NCBI GenBank assembly: GCA_007449985.2
Contig: VIIQ02000555.1
Span: 186,001-250,000, forward strand
Direction of reading: 5' to 3'
From: Desmodesmus armatus
Taxonomy: Eukaryota; Chlorophyta; Chlorophyceae; Sphaeropleales; Scenedesmaceae
DNA: 64,000 nt
The notes under the pieces were generated by a model. That model searched no databases. It was given only the letters and a program-made list of their open reading frames with translations, and was not told the DNA's origin. Every line of letters begins with the position of its first letter. The stretch's first letter is position 1. Position numbers and translations under genes: made by a program. Shown here in pieces: positions 12,790-25,052 of the stretch.

Positions 12790-13945
12790 TACGCACCTGC
12801 AGGGTGCAGCAGCTACCAGAAGGCAGTCTCCCCAGCTGCTGCTGCTGCTGCTGCTGGGTCCCTGCAGCTGCCACCCGGCAGCAGGCACCAGCCGCTGCTG
12901 GCTTATGCTGTGACAACAGTGGGCAGCTTGGGGGGACACCAGCACTGCCAGACCACCATGAGAGCTAGCAGTACCAGCAGCTGCAGCAGCAATGGGGGTG
13001 GGAGGTGCTTGGGAGGCACACCCTATCTGGCGACACAGGCATCAGGCCACGTGGCAGCACCGACAGCAGCAGCAGCAGCAGCCCCAGGCTGCTGGGAGGG
13101 GTGCCTGGAGGGTGGTTCCACTGTGTCATCATCATCACAGCAAGCTGCAGCTGCTGCTGATGCTGCTGAGTGGTGGCGGCCTGCTGGAGTGGCCAACCTG
13201 ATGCCACAGCAGCAGCTGCCAGATCAACCCTCACCACACGCACATGTGCAGCAGTGGGGCAGTCTGCAGCCACAGCAGCAGCAGCAGCAGCAGTGGCGGC
13301 TCCCCAGGCACAGCCTGGACTCCATGATGGTCCCCACAGACCACCAGCAGTGCACCAACGGCCTCGCACAAACTGCCGACCAGGGTACCTGGCGTGCCAG
13401 CAGCACCAGCAGCACCAGCAGCAGTACACACAGGTACAGCCTGCCAGGTGCAGCAGCAGCAGCAGTGGGCCAGGCAGGTGTGGTGGGTGTTGGGCCAGGC
13501 TGGGGCCCCAGGGCTACCAGGCAGTCTTGGTCAGGGTTTCTGGCATCAGCAGGGCTGGCTGCACAGCAACAGCAGGAGGCTCAAGCTCAAGCTGAGGCAG
13601 CAGCTGAGGCAGCAGCTGAGGCAGCAGCTGAGTCAGCGTCAACCCTTGAGAGGGAGGCGTCACTCAACAGCCTAATGCAAGAGGCACAGAGGCCAGCCAC
13701 ACATGCCAGCAGCCAGCAGCAGCAGCAGCAGAATCATGCATGGCTGCAGCCTCGCCCTGAGCAGCAGCAGCAGCAGCATGTGGCACTGTCCTGGCAGTAC
13801 AGTTCTCAGGGTGGGTGGCAGCAGGAGCCACCTGGAGTGCAGGACTGCAATCACCATCACCAGCAGCAGCAGCAGCAGCAGAATAACATTGTTGGTCACC
13901 GTGCCAGCGTGGCAGGCACCTTCATTCAGCAGCCAGCCTGGCAAG

Positions 13946-13998
<53 letters not shown>

Positions 13999-14595
13999 TT
14001 GTGGCATGCTCAGCAGGCCCCACCTGCTGCCAGCATCAAGCCTCAGCACACTGCTGCAAGCTGGTACCAGGGCCCACAACACCAGCAGGAGCAGCAGCAG
14101 CAGCAGCAGCCGTTTGCTTTCAGGCGAAGCAGCAGCACCTCTGCAGCTACCCCCGGGCAGGGCACACCAACAAGACCTCCAGCAGCAGCAGCAGCAGGTG
14201 GGGGCTACCAACACTACCATGGTCTGCAGGCGATGTCACAGTCACATGGCTTTGCTGTCAGTGGTGGTCGTGTGTATGGTGCTGCTGGCTCAACAGCCCC
14301 TCATGTCAGTGGAGGGTGGGGGAACCAGCTGCAGACACAAGGGACAGGCAGCCTACTGCATCAGCTGCTGGTCGGGAACGGGAATGGGCTCACCAGCAGC
14401 AGCAGCAGCAGCAGCAGCTTCCTGGCTGTGGTGCGTCGTGTGCTGCTGCTGCTGTGTCCCAACAGCTGGCAGTGGTTGGCATTGATGGCTGCTGCAGTGC
14501 TGTGGGGTATGAGAAGGAGGGCGGCACGGGCTGCTGCTGCACGGGCTGCTGCTGCTGCTGCGAGGCGCCGCAGCTCCACATCAGGGCAGGTGTAG
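7676..14595 (+). CDS. giant Q/A/S-rich protein with coiled coil and C-terminal membrane anchor
   Basis: Family not recognised. The frame is open from before 7604 to the stop at 14593-14595, apart from one shift near 11468. ATG 7676 is the first in-frame ATG; the product would have about 2,300 residues. Residues 10-90 form a likely coiled coil (RQDLLFWMEQLDTAVAEKQQ and following). The rest is almost entirely low complexity: runs of Gln, Ala, Ser and Gly with recurrent short SLPSVASSISLAG-like and RSSSTS patches. Near the end, 14440-14508 encodes a hydrophobic segment (LLLLCPNSWQWLALMAAAVL), followed by about 29 residues rich in Arg and Ala, which is the layout of a tail-anchored membrane protein. 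Over the first 3.8 kb and again over the last 3.1 kb no stop interrupts the frame, so the repeats look maintained as protein. At 11468-11470 the frame changes; one additional G in GGG would join LLLHTLGLG to LSPTTGPESP. Function is unknown. Confidence 0.7.
13949..13996 (+). repeat. longest CAG run in the Q-rich gene
   Basis: About 16 consecutive CAG codons, with almost no CAA interruption, encode polyglutamine. Other sizeable CAG tracts in the same gene are near 8310-8336, 8600-8636, 9394-9424, 10614-10640, 11977-12006, 12640-12675, 12760-12788 and 14091-14110. The alternation of CAG with GCA/GCT (Ala) and AGC (Ser) tracts shows that the same trinucleotide has expanded in several frames at different points. 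Confidence 0.85.
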
Positions 14596-17267
14596 GCCTG
14601 CTGGACTGACTGACTCTGACTGCACAGATTGAAGTATAGTTACCATGTCATTACACTACAGTATAGAGGTTGAATGGTACAATTATGGTGATTCTGAAGA
14701 GGGGTTTGGATGAAGGTGGGGGCCAGAGGGTGAGACATCAGGTGGTGCAGGGGTTTTCGTGACATAGGGGGTAAACCACGGGCATGTGTCCTGTGCAGGC
14801 GGTTGTGAGTGCCTTGCCGCATCAGTGGCGCAGCTCAACTTGTGTGCTGTACAGCAATGTGCTCTGTCACGCTTCCTGTCGTACACACGGTGTGAAGGGC
14901 TGGCAGAGGGTGGTGATGTGGAGTGATCATTATGGTGCTGCCAGCTGACGGTCAGCGAGGGGGTTCAAGTTGTTGCCGGGCGCTGCTGTTGTCTGGCAGA
15001 GAGCGGATTGTGCAGTTGTGGTTTGGCGGCCTGAACCCAGGGTTTAGGCGTGCCGAGGTGGTTTGACTGACTGACTGACTGACTGCTGTCCATAATGACC
15101 AATGGCGTGCTGTTTTGTTGACGGAGAGTGCTATTTGTGCCATGGTGACTCTGTTTTGATGTCCATGGAAGTAGCCTGGCTGACAGCAAGCCATTGCTGG
15201 TGGCCTGCTGCGTGTGCAGCTGTTGCTACAGGGCGGTTCAGGGCAGTACTGCACTGCACTGCCAATCTGTCCTGTGAGTGTGCTACTCCCTGAGAGATGT
15301 CCATGCAGGCAGCACTGGGGAGGCCCCGGGTGGGGGTGGGGGGGGTGGGGGTGCGGGGCGCTTGGGGTGGGGGGGGGGGGGGGGGGGAGAAGGCAACAGC
15401 AGGACTTCAAGGGTGATGGTGCTTTTGCAGCAGCAACAGGCTTGGTTCGTCTGTGTCAGAGGTCAGGGCCGCATCAGCAGCCCACACAGGCTGATCGTGA
15501 TGCTGGCTGTCCGTTGGTTGATCGCATGTGTTGTGCGGTGCACCGGTGCCTGCAACCTGTACAGGCGAGTTCCACCACAGATGTGTGAGGAGGCTGTGAG
15601 GTGTGCCGTCACGGCCTGGCTGGGCCAGGGAGTGACCGTCATCATGGTGGTTCCCTGGTGGTGGTGTGTGTTGTCCGCCTGTCCGGTGGTTGTGTGTGTT
15701 GTCCGACTGTGTTGTCCGGCCTCACCGTCACCAACTCATGCAATGAGGGCTGATGGCCGCAATGCATGGTGACGTGCCGTCTCTTGATGTGAAGTGTCCC
15801 TTGTGTCGGTGCAGCCTGGGCAGCCTGGCTGAGCCAGCTGTTGCAGTGCTGTGGTGTTTGCTCTGGCGCTTGTTGCATAGAGAGGCCTGTCTGTTGATGT
15901 AGCATCCGTTGTATCGCAGCTGCTAGTAGCTGTGTGTTTGTGCTTGTGTAGGCTGTAGATGTGGTCACAGGCTGGGGGCCAAGGGCAATCACATGTGGGC
16001 TGTCCAGAGTGTTCCACACAGGTGCCCTCCTGACCGGCAGGCGGCACACATCGTATGCATTGTGCTTCAGGATGGCAGATGTGGGGCTTCCAAAGGTTGC
16101 ACAGCACTGCCCATGCCAATGCCCGTGCAGAGCTGTTGATAGTTTCTTATGCAGCTGTGACTGCTCAAAATGTGATGCAAAAAATGCACTTACCTTCTGT
16201 GCAACACATGCACTGACACTTCAAATTGACGCCCAGCTGGCACTGTGCATTTGTATACAGAGAGGTGTGAATGGCTAGAGTTGCTGAGTGCAGTGCACAC
16301 GCCCAGCAATGCATGCGCAAGACTGTGCTCAATATCCTGCACATTTCCTGTCTGGCTTGGCTTGTTGAAGTGCACAAAGCAGGCGGTTTTTTTTTTGGCT
16401 TACTGCGCCAGCAATGCTGATGAAACAGCATGAGACTGCTAGGACGCAAACCCTGGCGATATGCAGAGCCTCTGTTGTGGTGTGCATGTAGCTGCCGGCT
16501 GGCGGCTAGCAGCATACAGCGCACGGGACACTAGTTGCTACCACTTGTGGTGTGTAGACACAGGTAGTGGTGTGTCCTGCTGCCCGGGCCAACTCGCCCA
16601 TTTTTGTTGAACACATGCCTGGTCTTGGGACCGCAACAAAAACGGTAAAGGTGAAGCTGGATTGCTCTCAAGTGCTGCTGGCACATGTCACATTACATGT
16701 ATACACTGTCAACCTCTCAGCAGATCGGCATGATGGCAGGAAAATGCATGCCAGGAGCAAACAGGATTAGTAGACTAGTAAGACAAGCAGAAGCTGCTAA
16801 CCTCTTCCCCCGCCCATAAGTCCAAGCAGCAGCACCCTGGCACAGCTGCAGTCACTTTGCCTTCAATGTTGAAAGCCGTCAAGCATGAAATCATACAGCA
16901 AACCCCGGTAGCCGAACAGGCACGACAAAGCACGCGAAACAAAAGCACTATCCTGACACGGGATGAGTCACTATGAAAGAAGCGCCCAAACACGCACAGT
17001 ACCACACACACTTGTGCTGAAGTCCCTCAAGCGCCCCACAGATGCTGCAAGCCACTGTACAGGACAGGATACCCACATGTCACAGCCTCACTGCAAAGCT
17101 TCATACATGCCAACAAGCCCCCCCCCCACTCCCTGTGTCTACACACACCCACACCGAGTCACTGTCCCACAGACGTCACCGGCAATCAATCAGCCACTTG
17201 GATCTGCATTCCTGCACATACTTCTTCTCCATACCCCCAGCCGTACCCACCGCTATGATCCTGCCCC
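14596..17267. other. intergenic region between the Q-rich gene and WAPL
   Basis: No convincing gene on either strand. It holds the two converging 3' ends. Low-complexity elements include a GACT tetranucleotide repeat at 15064-15085 and a long G tract near 15330-15388. TTACA at 16693-16697 (TGTAA on the minus strand) could serve WAPL, but it is about 570 bases past that stop. Confidence 0.5.
15369..15388 (+). repeat. 20-base G homopolymer in a G-rich region
   Basis: A run of 20 G follows a G/T-rich stretch from about 15318. Such tracts can form quadruplexes and are difficult to sequence accurately, so the exact length is doubtful. Confidence 0.8.
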
Positions 17268-20200
17268 TCATTCCACTTGCATGGGGTCAGACACAGTCCC
17301 CTGCTGCTGCTGCCCCGGCCCCTCCTGCTGTGGCTGCTGCAGCTCCTTGAGCTGCCTCAGCAGCTGCTCCAGCGTGCTGCGTGTGTGGTCCGTAATAGCC
17401 CCTGTGCGCACATAGAAGTCCAGGCAGCGCCCTGTAGCAGACAGCAACGGATCAAGGCTGCCGCCCGGCAGCAGGGCCGCCACTGATGCAGCGAGGCCCG
17501 GCCCTCCATCCCTCACAAGGAACCCCAGCAGGATGCCTGAGTACGTCTCCACTATAGAGGCCTCACTCACGCTGCTGCTGCCCAGAGCATCTGCCGCAGC
17601 ACTGGGGGTGGTCACAACCTTGGCGCCCGCAGGCAGAACCTCACCCCTACTGCCTCCTCCCGCTGCTGCTGCCGCTGGGTCTGCCGCTGCCGCTGCTGGG
17701 GCTGGCGCTGCCGCTGCTTCTTCAGCCTCTGAGTGGTGCTGCAGTAGCTGCCCCAGCGCTGTCATGACAGTACACAGCAGCCGCACAAAGCTGCTGACCC
17801 CGGTGCTGCTGCCACTGGTCCCATCAGCCAACCCTGACCCAGCCCCTGCTGCTGCTGCTGGGTCCTGGTCGCCTGCTGCTGCCAGCCTCCTGCTGTGCTG
17901 GGGCTCGTTCGAAACAAGGTTCATCAGCACACCGAGGGCCACACTGACCAGCTCAAGGTGTTGCAGCACAGCAGCACACAGGGCCTCCTGGCTGCCTGCA
18001 GAGGGCTGCAACAGCCGACTGTACACGTCAGCAGCAACATCCATGCCGCCGCTTGTGCACAGCAGCGCCCCGCCCTGCTTGTTGTCATGGATGAGGTTCA
18101 TCAGCACAGACAGCAGTGCATGCAGGGCAGCGTGGGACTGCTCCTGGCTGATGTCCTGCAAGAGCTGCTGCCCCACACACACCAGCACAGCGGTGAAGGG
18201 CTGCTGTGACTGCAGATCTGATGAGCCATGAGATGCACCTGCCTGCCCTGCTGAAGCTGCGGTGGCTTGCCCTGCCTGCTAGCGGGCCTGCTGACCCCGC
18301 CCTTGCTGGTGAGCTGCAGCTCTGCTAGGGCGTTGCCGTTGTCTGGACACGTGAATGTTGCGTTCTCAAGTACCAGCAGCAGCAGGTGCAGCTGCTTGGT
18401 GGCTGCCGCAGCGCCGCCGGGTGCTGCTGCTACGTCTGCCACTAGAGCAGCCAGGCGCTGCAGGGCCCCGTGCTGACGCATGTTGTGCTTCAGCTTGTCG
18501 ATGGCAGCGGCCTTGCTGGCATGGTGGCTGTTGGTGGCTTGCTCCTGCAGGCAGCACCAAGCAGTGGCGGGAGGGGTGGGGCAGCTTGCTTGGCGTGGGG
18601 TCAATGTACCAACTGTGTCGATGCTGCAGCTGCAATCTGAAGCACCAAGCTCGCCCCACCAGCAGCGCAAAGCTGCTGGGGTCAGATGCTGATGGCACAG
18701 AGATCCTGTGCATGTGAGCACCATCAGCACAACAGCATCAAGCCGCATCAAGTACCAACATATGTTTGACTGAGCATTTGGACAGCGTGTCAACCCCGCT
18801 CATTCACTTGCTCTATTGGTGATTGACTCCCTCACCAGTGTGATGAGCAGCAGCCCCCTAGAGCTGTTGACTCCCGTTGATGCCAGCAGGTTGCTGAGGG
18901 GCCTCAGACCCAGCAGGCGCCGCAGCTTGGCGCCAGCACCACCCTTGGCCGCAACCTCCTCAAAGGGGTAGTCTTGCTACAGCACAAACAAACAACACAG
19001 GATGGCACAATGAAACCCATGGCGGGTTGAACAAACAGCAAACACACAGAAACACCAGCTCAGAGCACACATGCTTGATATCTGTCCTGCCTTGTTGGGT
19101 GCTTCAGGCCTGACAGCACCACATGGTTGGCATCGTGAGGGGACTGGGGCGCAGTTGCGGTGTCAGCTAACAGGGCGCTGTGTCAACATTGGTAGCTCGT
19201 CTCTAGCATGCCACCCATCACTCATCAGCACCAGTGCTGCCCTGCATGCATGACTCTTAGCACTCTCGGCAGCAGAGCAGCATGCATCTCGACTGTATCA
19301 GAGCTGCTGTCCCCACCTGCAGCAGCTGGTCCACCAGCACAGCAGCTGCCACTGATGCCAGGTAGCAGGGGTTGGCGTCCTCTGCTGCCAGGTACCACAG
19401 GCTCAGGGTGGCTGCCAGCCCCAGCACACAGTCCTTACTGGCCTTCAGCTTCGCCAGGCTGGTCAGAACTGCTGCGCCAGACCCTCTTGACTGCAGGAGG
19501 GAAGGCAGCAGCCACGGCAGAAAACGGGGCTGGTGAGCAAACAGCGCCGCAAGCATCAAGTGCGAGGAACAGCCCCGCCTTGCACCCCTGGCATGCACAG
19601 CGAGGACACCACCAACACACAACAGAACAACTAGCAGGCGCATGCAAGTGCTGAGCAAGCAACAAAGCCCACACCCCAGCTGAGACACACGTATTGTTTG
19701 CAGGCTGGCTGCCTCAGTGCAGTTGCCTGCCCAGGAAGTTGTGTGGTCCCTGGCCTTTTGCTCCCGCCACCCTTGTTTGCCTCAACCCACTGGCTGCCCA
19801 CTCACCGCAGTGCCACACGCCCCTTGCGTGTGCTGAGCATCTCTGTGAGTGTGACTGCGCTGTCTGCTGTGTGTCCAGCCTGCAGGATGCTGCCAGGCCA
19901 TCCATGGCGTACGATGCGTCATCCTGCAGCTTGACCAGCTCACCACGCTCTTGAGCCTGGCAGCAGCACAGCGGGGAGGGAGGGAGGGAAATGAGGGAGG
20001 GAGGGACAGAGAGAGGTGAGGAGTGCTGTAGTGAAGCGGAAACGAGGAGGAAAGCAAGGGGCCCAGCATAGCCTGTTGCTGCCATCACAGACCGCCACTC
20101 GCATGTGACAGGGCTGCCTGCAAGTGTGTGAGAAGCAGACGGTGGCCTCTTGTGGTGCTGGTGCCACACAGCACAATGCAAGGGCACCCAGCTTGATTGT

Positions 20201-21421
20201 CATCACACTCCCCTATAATTCAACAAACAGGGCTGATGCAGCACATGGCTGTGAGGCCACACCTCTGTGGCTGTGCCCACAAGCTGGCTGCAGGGCACAC
20301 TGTCACATGTGGGGCGCCCATCATTCCTGTGCTCACCTCCATGACCGTCTGTGCTGCCCTAACCTCAGCTCCCCTGCTCCTGCAGCTGCTGCCAACAGCC
20401 CTGCAGACAGCCTTGAGCGCCGGTTTGGGGTAGGCAAGCTGAGTGCCCCTGAACTGTTGCCAGCTGCAGCAGGCGGGCTGGTGAACCCACTGGGTGGTGC
20501 AGCCTCAGGTGGGTTACTATTGCTGCGCTGCTGCTGCTGTTGCTGGCTGCCTGTGTAGTTGGGTGCTGCCCTGCTTCTTTTGCTGGCAGCCGCAGGAGGC
20601 CTGCGACCGTTGCCCCCGCTGGCTGCTTTGCTGTCAGCAGAAGCTCCCTTGCCTGTCGCGGTGTTGTTGCCTGCGACTGACCTGGCCCTGCCACCACTTG
20701 CTGCTTTGACGCCACCACTGGCTGCTTTGGTGCCACCACTGGCAGGTCCTTGATTGACACCACCAAAGGCTGCTGAGGTTGCTTTGGCTGGTGGTGCTGG
20801 GGCTGGTGGTGCCGGGACTGATGGGGCTTCAACCTTTGCTGCTGAAGGGTTCTGTGCAAGCTGCGGTGGCTGCTTACTTGGTTGCTTGGGTGCTGTGCCG
20901 TTCTGCTGGACTGTTGATTTGGATGCAGCGGTGTTGGCTACATGCTGTGCACCTGCTGGGCGGGGCTGCTTGGGGGGACTTGGCCTGCGTTCTGCTGCAG
21001 CGGGCTCGGTCACAGGTTTGCCGGCAAGACGTGCTGCTGCAGTGGCTGATGCACTGACGGCTTGAAAAGGCCTCTTGCTGCCGGGCTTGGGCTGTGCAAG
21101 AAGACAGTGGGCATGGGCTGGTCAGCAACTGTTGCTCCTGGTCAGTTGGTCCGTCGGGTGGAACATAGGCTACAGCTGGCTTGAGCCAGCTAGTGCACCA
21201 ACCTGTGATGGCTGAACCCTCCCTGATGCAGGCTGTTTCCTTTGATCAGCGTCGTCCTCTTCTATGTCGAAGCTGTAGGGGTCTGCTGGTGCAACCACTG
21301 CCAACTGCTGTGTGAGCCTGCCCTCTGGGATGCCTTGGCACTCCTTTTCTCTGCAGTCAGGCAAGCTGTCTTGACTGGCCGATAGTTGTGTCTTGGAGTT
21401 TCGTCGCGTAAACTGCTTCAT
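17268..21421 (-). CDS. WAPL: WAPL cohesin-release factor, frame broken in three places
   Basis: WAPL, with PDS5, opens the cohesin ring to release it from chromosomes. Inferred exons (minus): 21421-21203, 21091-20337, 19956-19806, 19490-19317, 18976-18836, 18544-18296 and 18209-17268. The N-terminus carries DPYSFDIEEDDA; the second exon encodes an A/P/G/S-rich linker. The conserved helical-repeat domain is read as TVMEAQERGELVKLQDD, ASYAMDGL, AVTLTEMLSTRKGRVALR, CVLGLAATLSLWYLAAED, GLRPLSNLLASTGVNSSRGL, LLLVLENATFTCPDNGNAL, LHALLSVLMNLIHDNKQG, LVSVALGVLMNLVSNEPQHS and ASIVETYSGILLGFLVRDGG. These match plant WAPL in order and spacing. Frames break near 20371, 19893 and 19467, each repaired by one extra base, while the last three exons are clean. 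The donor after 18296 (GTCAGC) is weak. Either the assembly has errors or this copy is decaying; the long clean final exon favours error. Confidence 0.85.
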
Positions 21422-22862
21422 TTCATTTTGCGCTCTCCTGATCACTTGATTCTTTCAGTACGCTGGATGTGAGCTTTGAGGCGACCAAGCCCGCTGGCGG
21501 TCCTCTGCAGCCTTGTGTGGACATGATGCTTGTTTGAAAGCCCATGGACGTGACACCCGATGAAAGATTCAAAAGCAGCTGTCATGCACAACTGCCTTCT
21601 GCTCTTGGATCCTGTGTGACATACACCCCCAGTGTCTGCTTTTTTGTGGTGGCGGCTCTTGATGAAGATTTGGAATTTGCAAGTTGTGCCTGACACCATC
21701 CCAAACCTACAGACTGGCTGGAACTTGGACCCAACTTGGCCGCACAACACTGCCCCGACAGCCTGAGGATCACAGCGACTGATAGAGCTACCATAATTCT
21801 TTTGCACTCACAATACAAGGCGCCTTCAAGTCAAATGTCTTGAAGCGACGGCATACTTCCTCTGCGATTGCTGTGATTGGCGTTTGCTCAGTCCACAAGT
21901 GCGTCTGCCCTCGTTGAACCATCAGTCATATGCATTGCAAAGTGACAGGTGGTAGGGTGTGCAAGGTAAGTGGCCAAGATTCACAAAGTGTTTGCACGTG
22001 ATGGCCACTGCAATAGCCATGGTACTTGGCAAGTGACACCTGACAGTGCCGCTGCAAGCATACTGTGACGAGGCCGCACACCACACAAATGTGCCGTCCA
22101 ATCAGTATGTGAGCCAACCTACGCCACATGCATGGGCACCTGGAACAACATGTTAACCACACATTTGGGGTCATGCCAGCTGAAAGGGACAGGGATGTCT
22201 CAACTGGTGTGCATGTCCCAGCACGTCATACTATGGCAACTCCCACGTTGCGCACACAGCCCTGGCTGCGCGTCACCCGTCAGGCTGGGAGTGCAGCAAC
22301 AACAACATTTGTCTTGAACAAGATAAAACTACCCGCTGCTGCAGGTAACAGTTGATGGCGCCATCACGTGGGTGGGTGGGGGGAAAGGGGGGACAGCCCC
22401 ATGGGAAGTCCAGGTAGCAAATAATGTCTTCACCAACACTGCAGCATGGTGCACAACACACCCGCACACACCTGCAACCAGCTCGTAAGATTGCTGCAAG
22501 GACTAGGTGCTCAAAGATCACTTGGAACCACCGTACCGGGTGTCTAGCAACTGGTGTCTGTGCTGCTGGCTGCAGGGCACCCAGGGTGCTGCTGCAGCAA
22601 CTGCAGCAGCTGGACACAGCGTGCAGCATGACAGCTACAGCATGTGCCAGCCTGAAACATGCCTTGGGCCGCTTGGGGCGCAACACACCAAAAGGACATA
22701 CACTAACTATACAAGACATAAGATTTGGGGATAGCATTTGCTCGTTCCATTGACTGACACGATCATGTTTTTTCATACCAATGCAACTCACATATACACA
22801 CCCGACGGTCAACCCCTGCACCAATACACAGTCATGCGCAGTGCAGCGTGTTGCTTGCTTGC
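21422..22862. other. no gene recognised upstream of WAPL
   Basis: Short open frames on both strands show no recognisable family and no consistent splice pattern. The left end must contain the WAPL promoter and 5' untranslated region; the right end holds the 3' side of the minus-strand coiled-coil gene. Confidence 0.4.
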
Positions 22863-24182
22863 TCAACGCCATCGCGGTCTATCACCTGAGGTGCCAGTGC
22901 TTGGGCAGGCCCCACTGCTGCCTGCCCGGCTGCCAGGCTGGCTGCTGTGCTGCTTTGAGGTTGCTGGGGCACCACGATGTGGCCGGCTGCTCACTCCAGC
23001 GCCTGGCTGGCTGCTGCATGTGTCATGCCGAGTGTGCTGTGACACCCCTCCGCTGCTCGTGGCCTGTATCTGCACGCCTGCTGAACCGTTGCGCATGGCA
23101 GGGCTGGGTGCAGGAGCCTGGTTGCTGGCTATGCTGCTGCACGCAGGGGACTGCAGCTGCACAGCCGAATCGTCCTCCAGCCCAGAGTCCTGAACAGTAG
23201 ACAATGGCAACAAGGCATCTGTGACCTGCCTACACAAAGCTTCTACCTCTGCGACGAGGTTGGCGACATTCACCCGCAAGACCAGGTCCAACATGGTGTA
23301 GTGTGTTCAGTGCCAGTTGTGGCGGGACAAGGTGTTGAGGCAAGGGTGTGTTGCCGCCATACTGTATGCTGCTGCCTCGTGTGCGACACTAGCTCAACTT
23401 CTGAGTCAGTAGAATGCAGGTGCAGCGCGCAGCCGTCTCACACAGCTGACAAACCACCAACCCCTTGTCGGCAGTTTGACCCTGATTGTCAGGCCAGGAC
23501 CAGTGTGCAGGGTCCACCTCACCTGCGCAACTGCCATGGTGTCCTGGTCCGTGAGGCCGGGCAAGTCTTGATGGTCTGCTAAAGCCGTATGCGTCCCAGC
23601 AACCTGCAAGCTTGGGGGCCTGCTGACGCTGCTGCTGCTGCCGATGCTGCAGGGTGTTGGTGGCTGCTGCGCCTGTTGAGCCAGCAGCAGCTGACTCACT
23701 GGGGCGCACTGCTCCACAACACAGCTCACACTGGCCGACAGGTGCGCCTTCTGCTCACTCTTGTCCACCAGCATGCTTGCAACTGTTTTGAGAGCTACTG
23801 CTGTTGCCTTGCTCTCCTGCTGTAACGTCTTGACTTTGGTTTGTGCGGCCTGCTTGCGCTGCTGTGCTTCTGCAAGGGCGCGCTTCAACCTTAGGGCATC
23901 ACTCTGCAGCCGCTCTTGGGCACACAGGCTTGCACTGAGCTGCTGCTGTCCTGCCGACATGTGCTGCAGGAGGATGAGGACCACGCCGAGGAGCTGGGAC
24001 TGCGCTGTAACAGAGCCACAGAGAGAGGAGGCCAACTGCAAGCAGAGCTGCCTTTCAAGCATCAACTGCCGTTGCGCCAACTGCTGCTGCCTGCAGGCCT
24101 GCAGGGACATGTCAATGTACAAGTGCTGCTGCTGCTTGATCTGGAGGTTCTGTCCTTGAAGGGCTGACTGTGTGAGTGCCAT
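22863..24182 (-). CDS. unrecognised coiled-coil protein
   Basis: Two coding-looking blocks lie on the minus strand. Block A (24182-23523) starts at an ATG and ends at a good donor (GCGCAG followed by GTGAGG). It encodes about 220 residues, largely Gln/Leu/Ala-rich helix: MLERQLCLQLASSL, LRLKRALAEAQQRKQAAQTK and LVDKSEQKAHLSASVSCVVE point to a coiled coil. Block B (23292-22863) starts MLDLVLRVNVANLVAEVEAL and continues as a Ser/Pro/Gln-rich tail. An in-frame stop just upstream of block B and no clear acceptor leave the join uncertain; a frame error or a separate small gene is possible. The frame of block A also continues upstream of its ATG without a stop for about 20 codons, so an earlier exon may exist. 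I do not recognise the family. Confidence 0.45.
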
Positions 24183-25052
24183 GGCTATGTTGCGGTCTCC
24201 CTGCAGCAGCAGGAGGAACTGCAAGGCCAGCGGCACAGCACCAACAGCAGTGGCGTAAGGTATGATTGCACGTCATGGCTTCTGAATGTCGTTGGGACGC
24301 TTTGCAGCACGTTCAGGGGCCATCTGTCGATGCCTTGAAGCCACCCATTCACCAACCCACCTGCCGATGCATCGTCTGCGCTCGCTTGGCGTCCATGTCC
24401 GTGTGGCCTGGCTCGTCTCTGTGTCTGGACTCCTTCAACGTGTGCAGTGGATGCTGTGTGTGAATGCCAGGCTGGATCGTGGGACCAGCAGTGATTGCAA
24501 GCTTTCTGAAGTCTCAGAAAGAAGAGCTCGATGATTACTTATAAAAGAAATATTGAGACCACCCGATATATATTATAATGTCAATCAGTGATACTGTCTT
24601 TGATGTGCCGTACAAGATATCGATTGCAGTACAGTTGCCAGTCATGGTGACTAACCAGGCCCCACTGGATTGCCATGCAAACTGCATACCATCAGGGCCT
24701 AAGGACCTAAGGCCCGTGCATTGAGTACCTGATTCACACTGTTACAGCTGAACCATGACTGCCATGTTTGTGGACACACTGATGATGTAACTAGGGAAAA
24801 GAAATGAGGGTTGGCGCCTGCAAGCGAGGTGCGATGGCGCAGTGCAAGCAGTAGCACAGTTATGCTTTCCCCGTGTCAACTGTCGTGCCCTAACCAATTG
24901 GACCAAGATCAATGCACACAGCAAAAACCATGACTTGCAACAGGAGCCCTCACGGCAAAGGCATCAGCTCACTCTCACACACACTTGACTCCCCAACACC
25001 ATGCCCACAGATTCATTGCTTGGCAGAAGGCACCGCAGACCGCGCCCATTGC
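24183..25052. other. no gene recognised
   Basis: No convincing exon. The right part contains the ThiM 3' untranslated region; TTACA at 24742-24746 reads TGTAA on the minus strand about 310 bases after the ThiM stop. An AT-rich patch (24540-24600) stands out from the surrounding composition. Confidence 0.4.

Noticed and set aside
8190..14485. Many open frames on the minus strand and in other plus-strand frames of the Q-rich gene (poly-Leu, poly-Ala, poly-Ser, poly-Cys)
   Set aside because: They are alternative readings of the same CAG repeats. The chosen frame is open for kilobases and carries the coiled coil and the membrane anchor.
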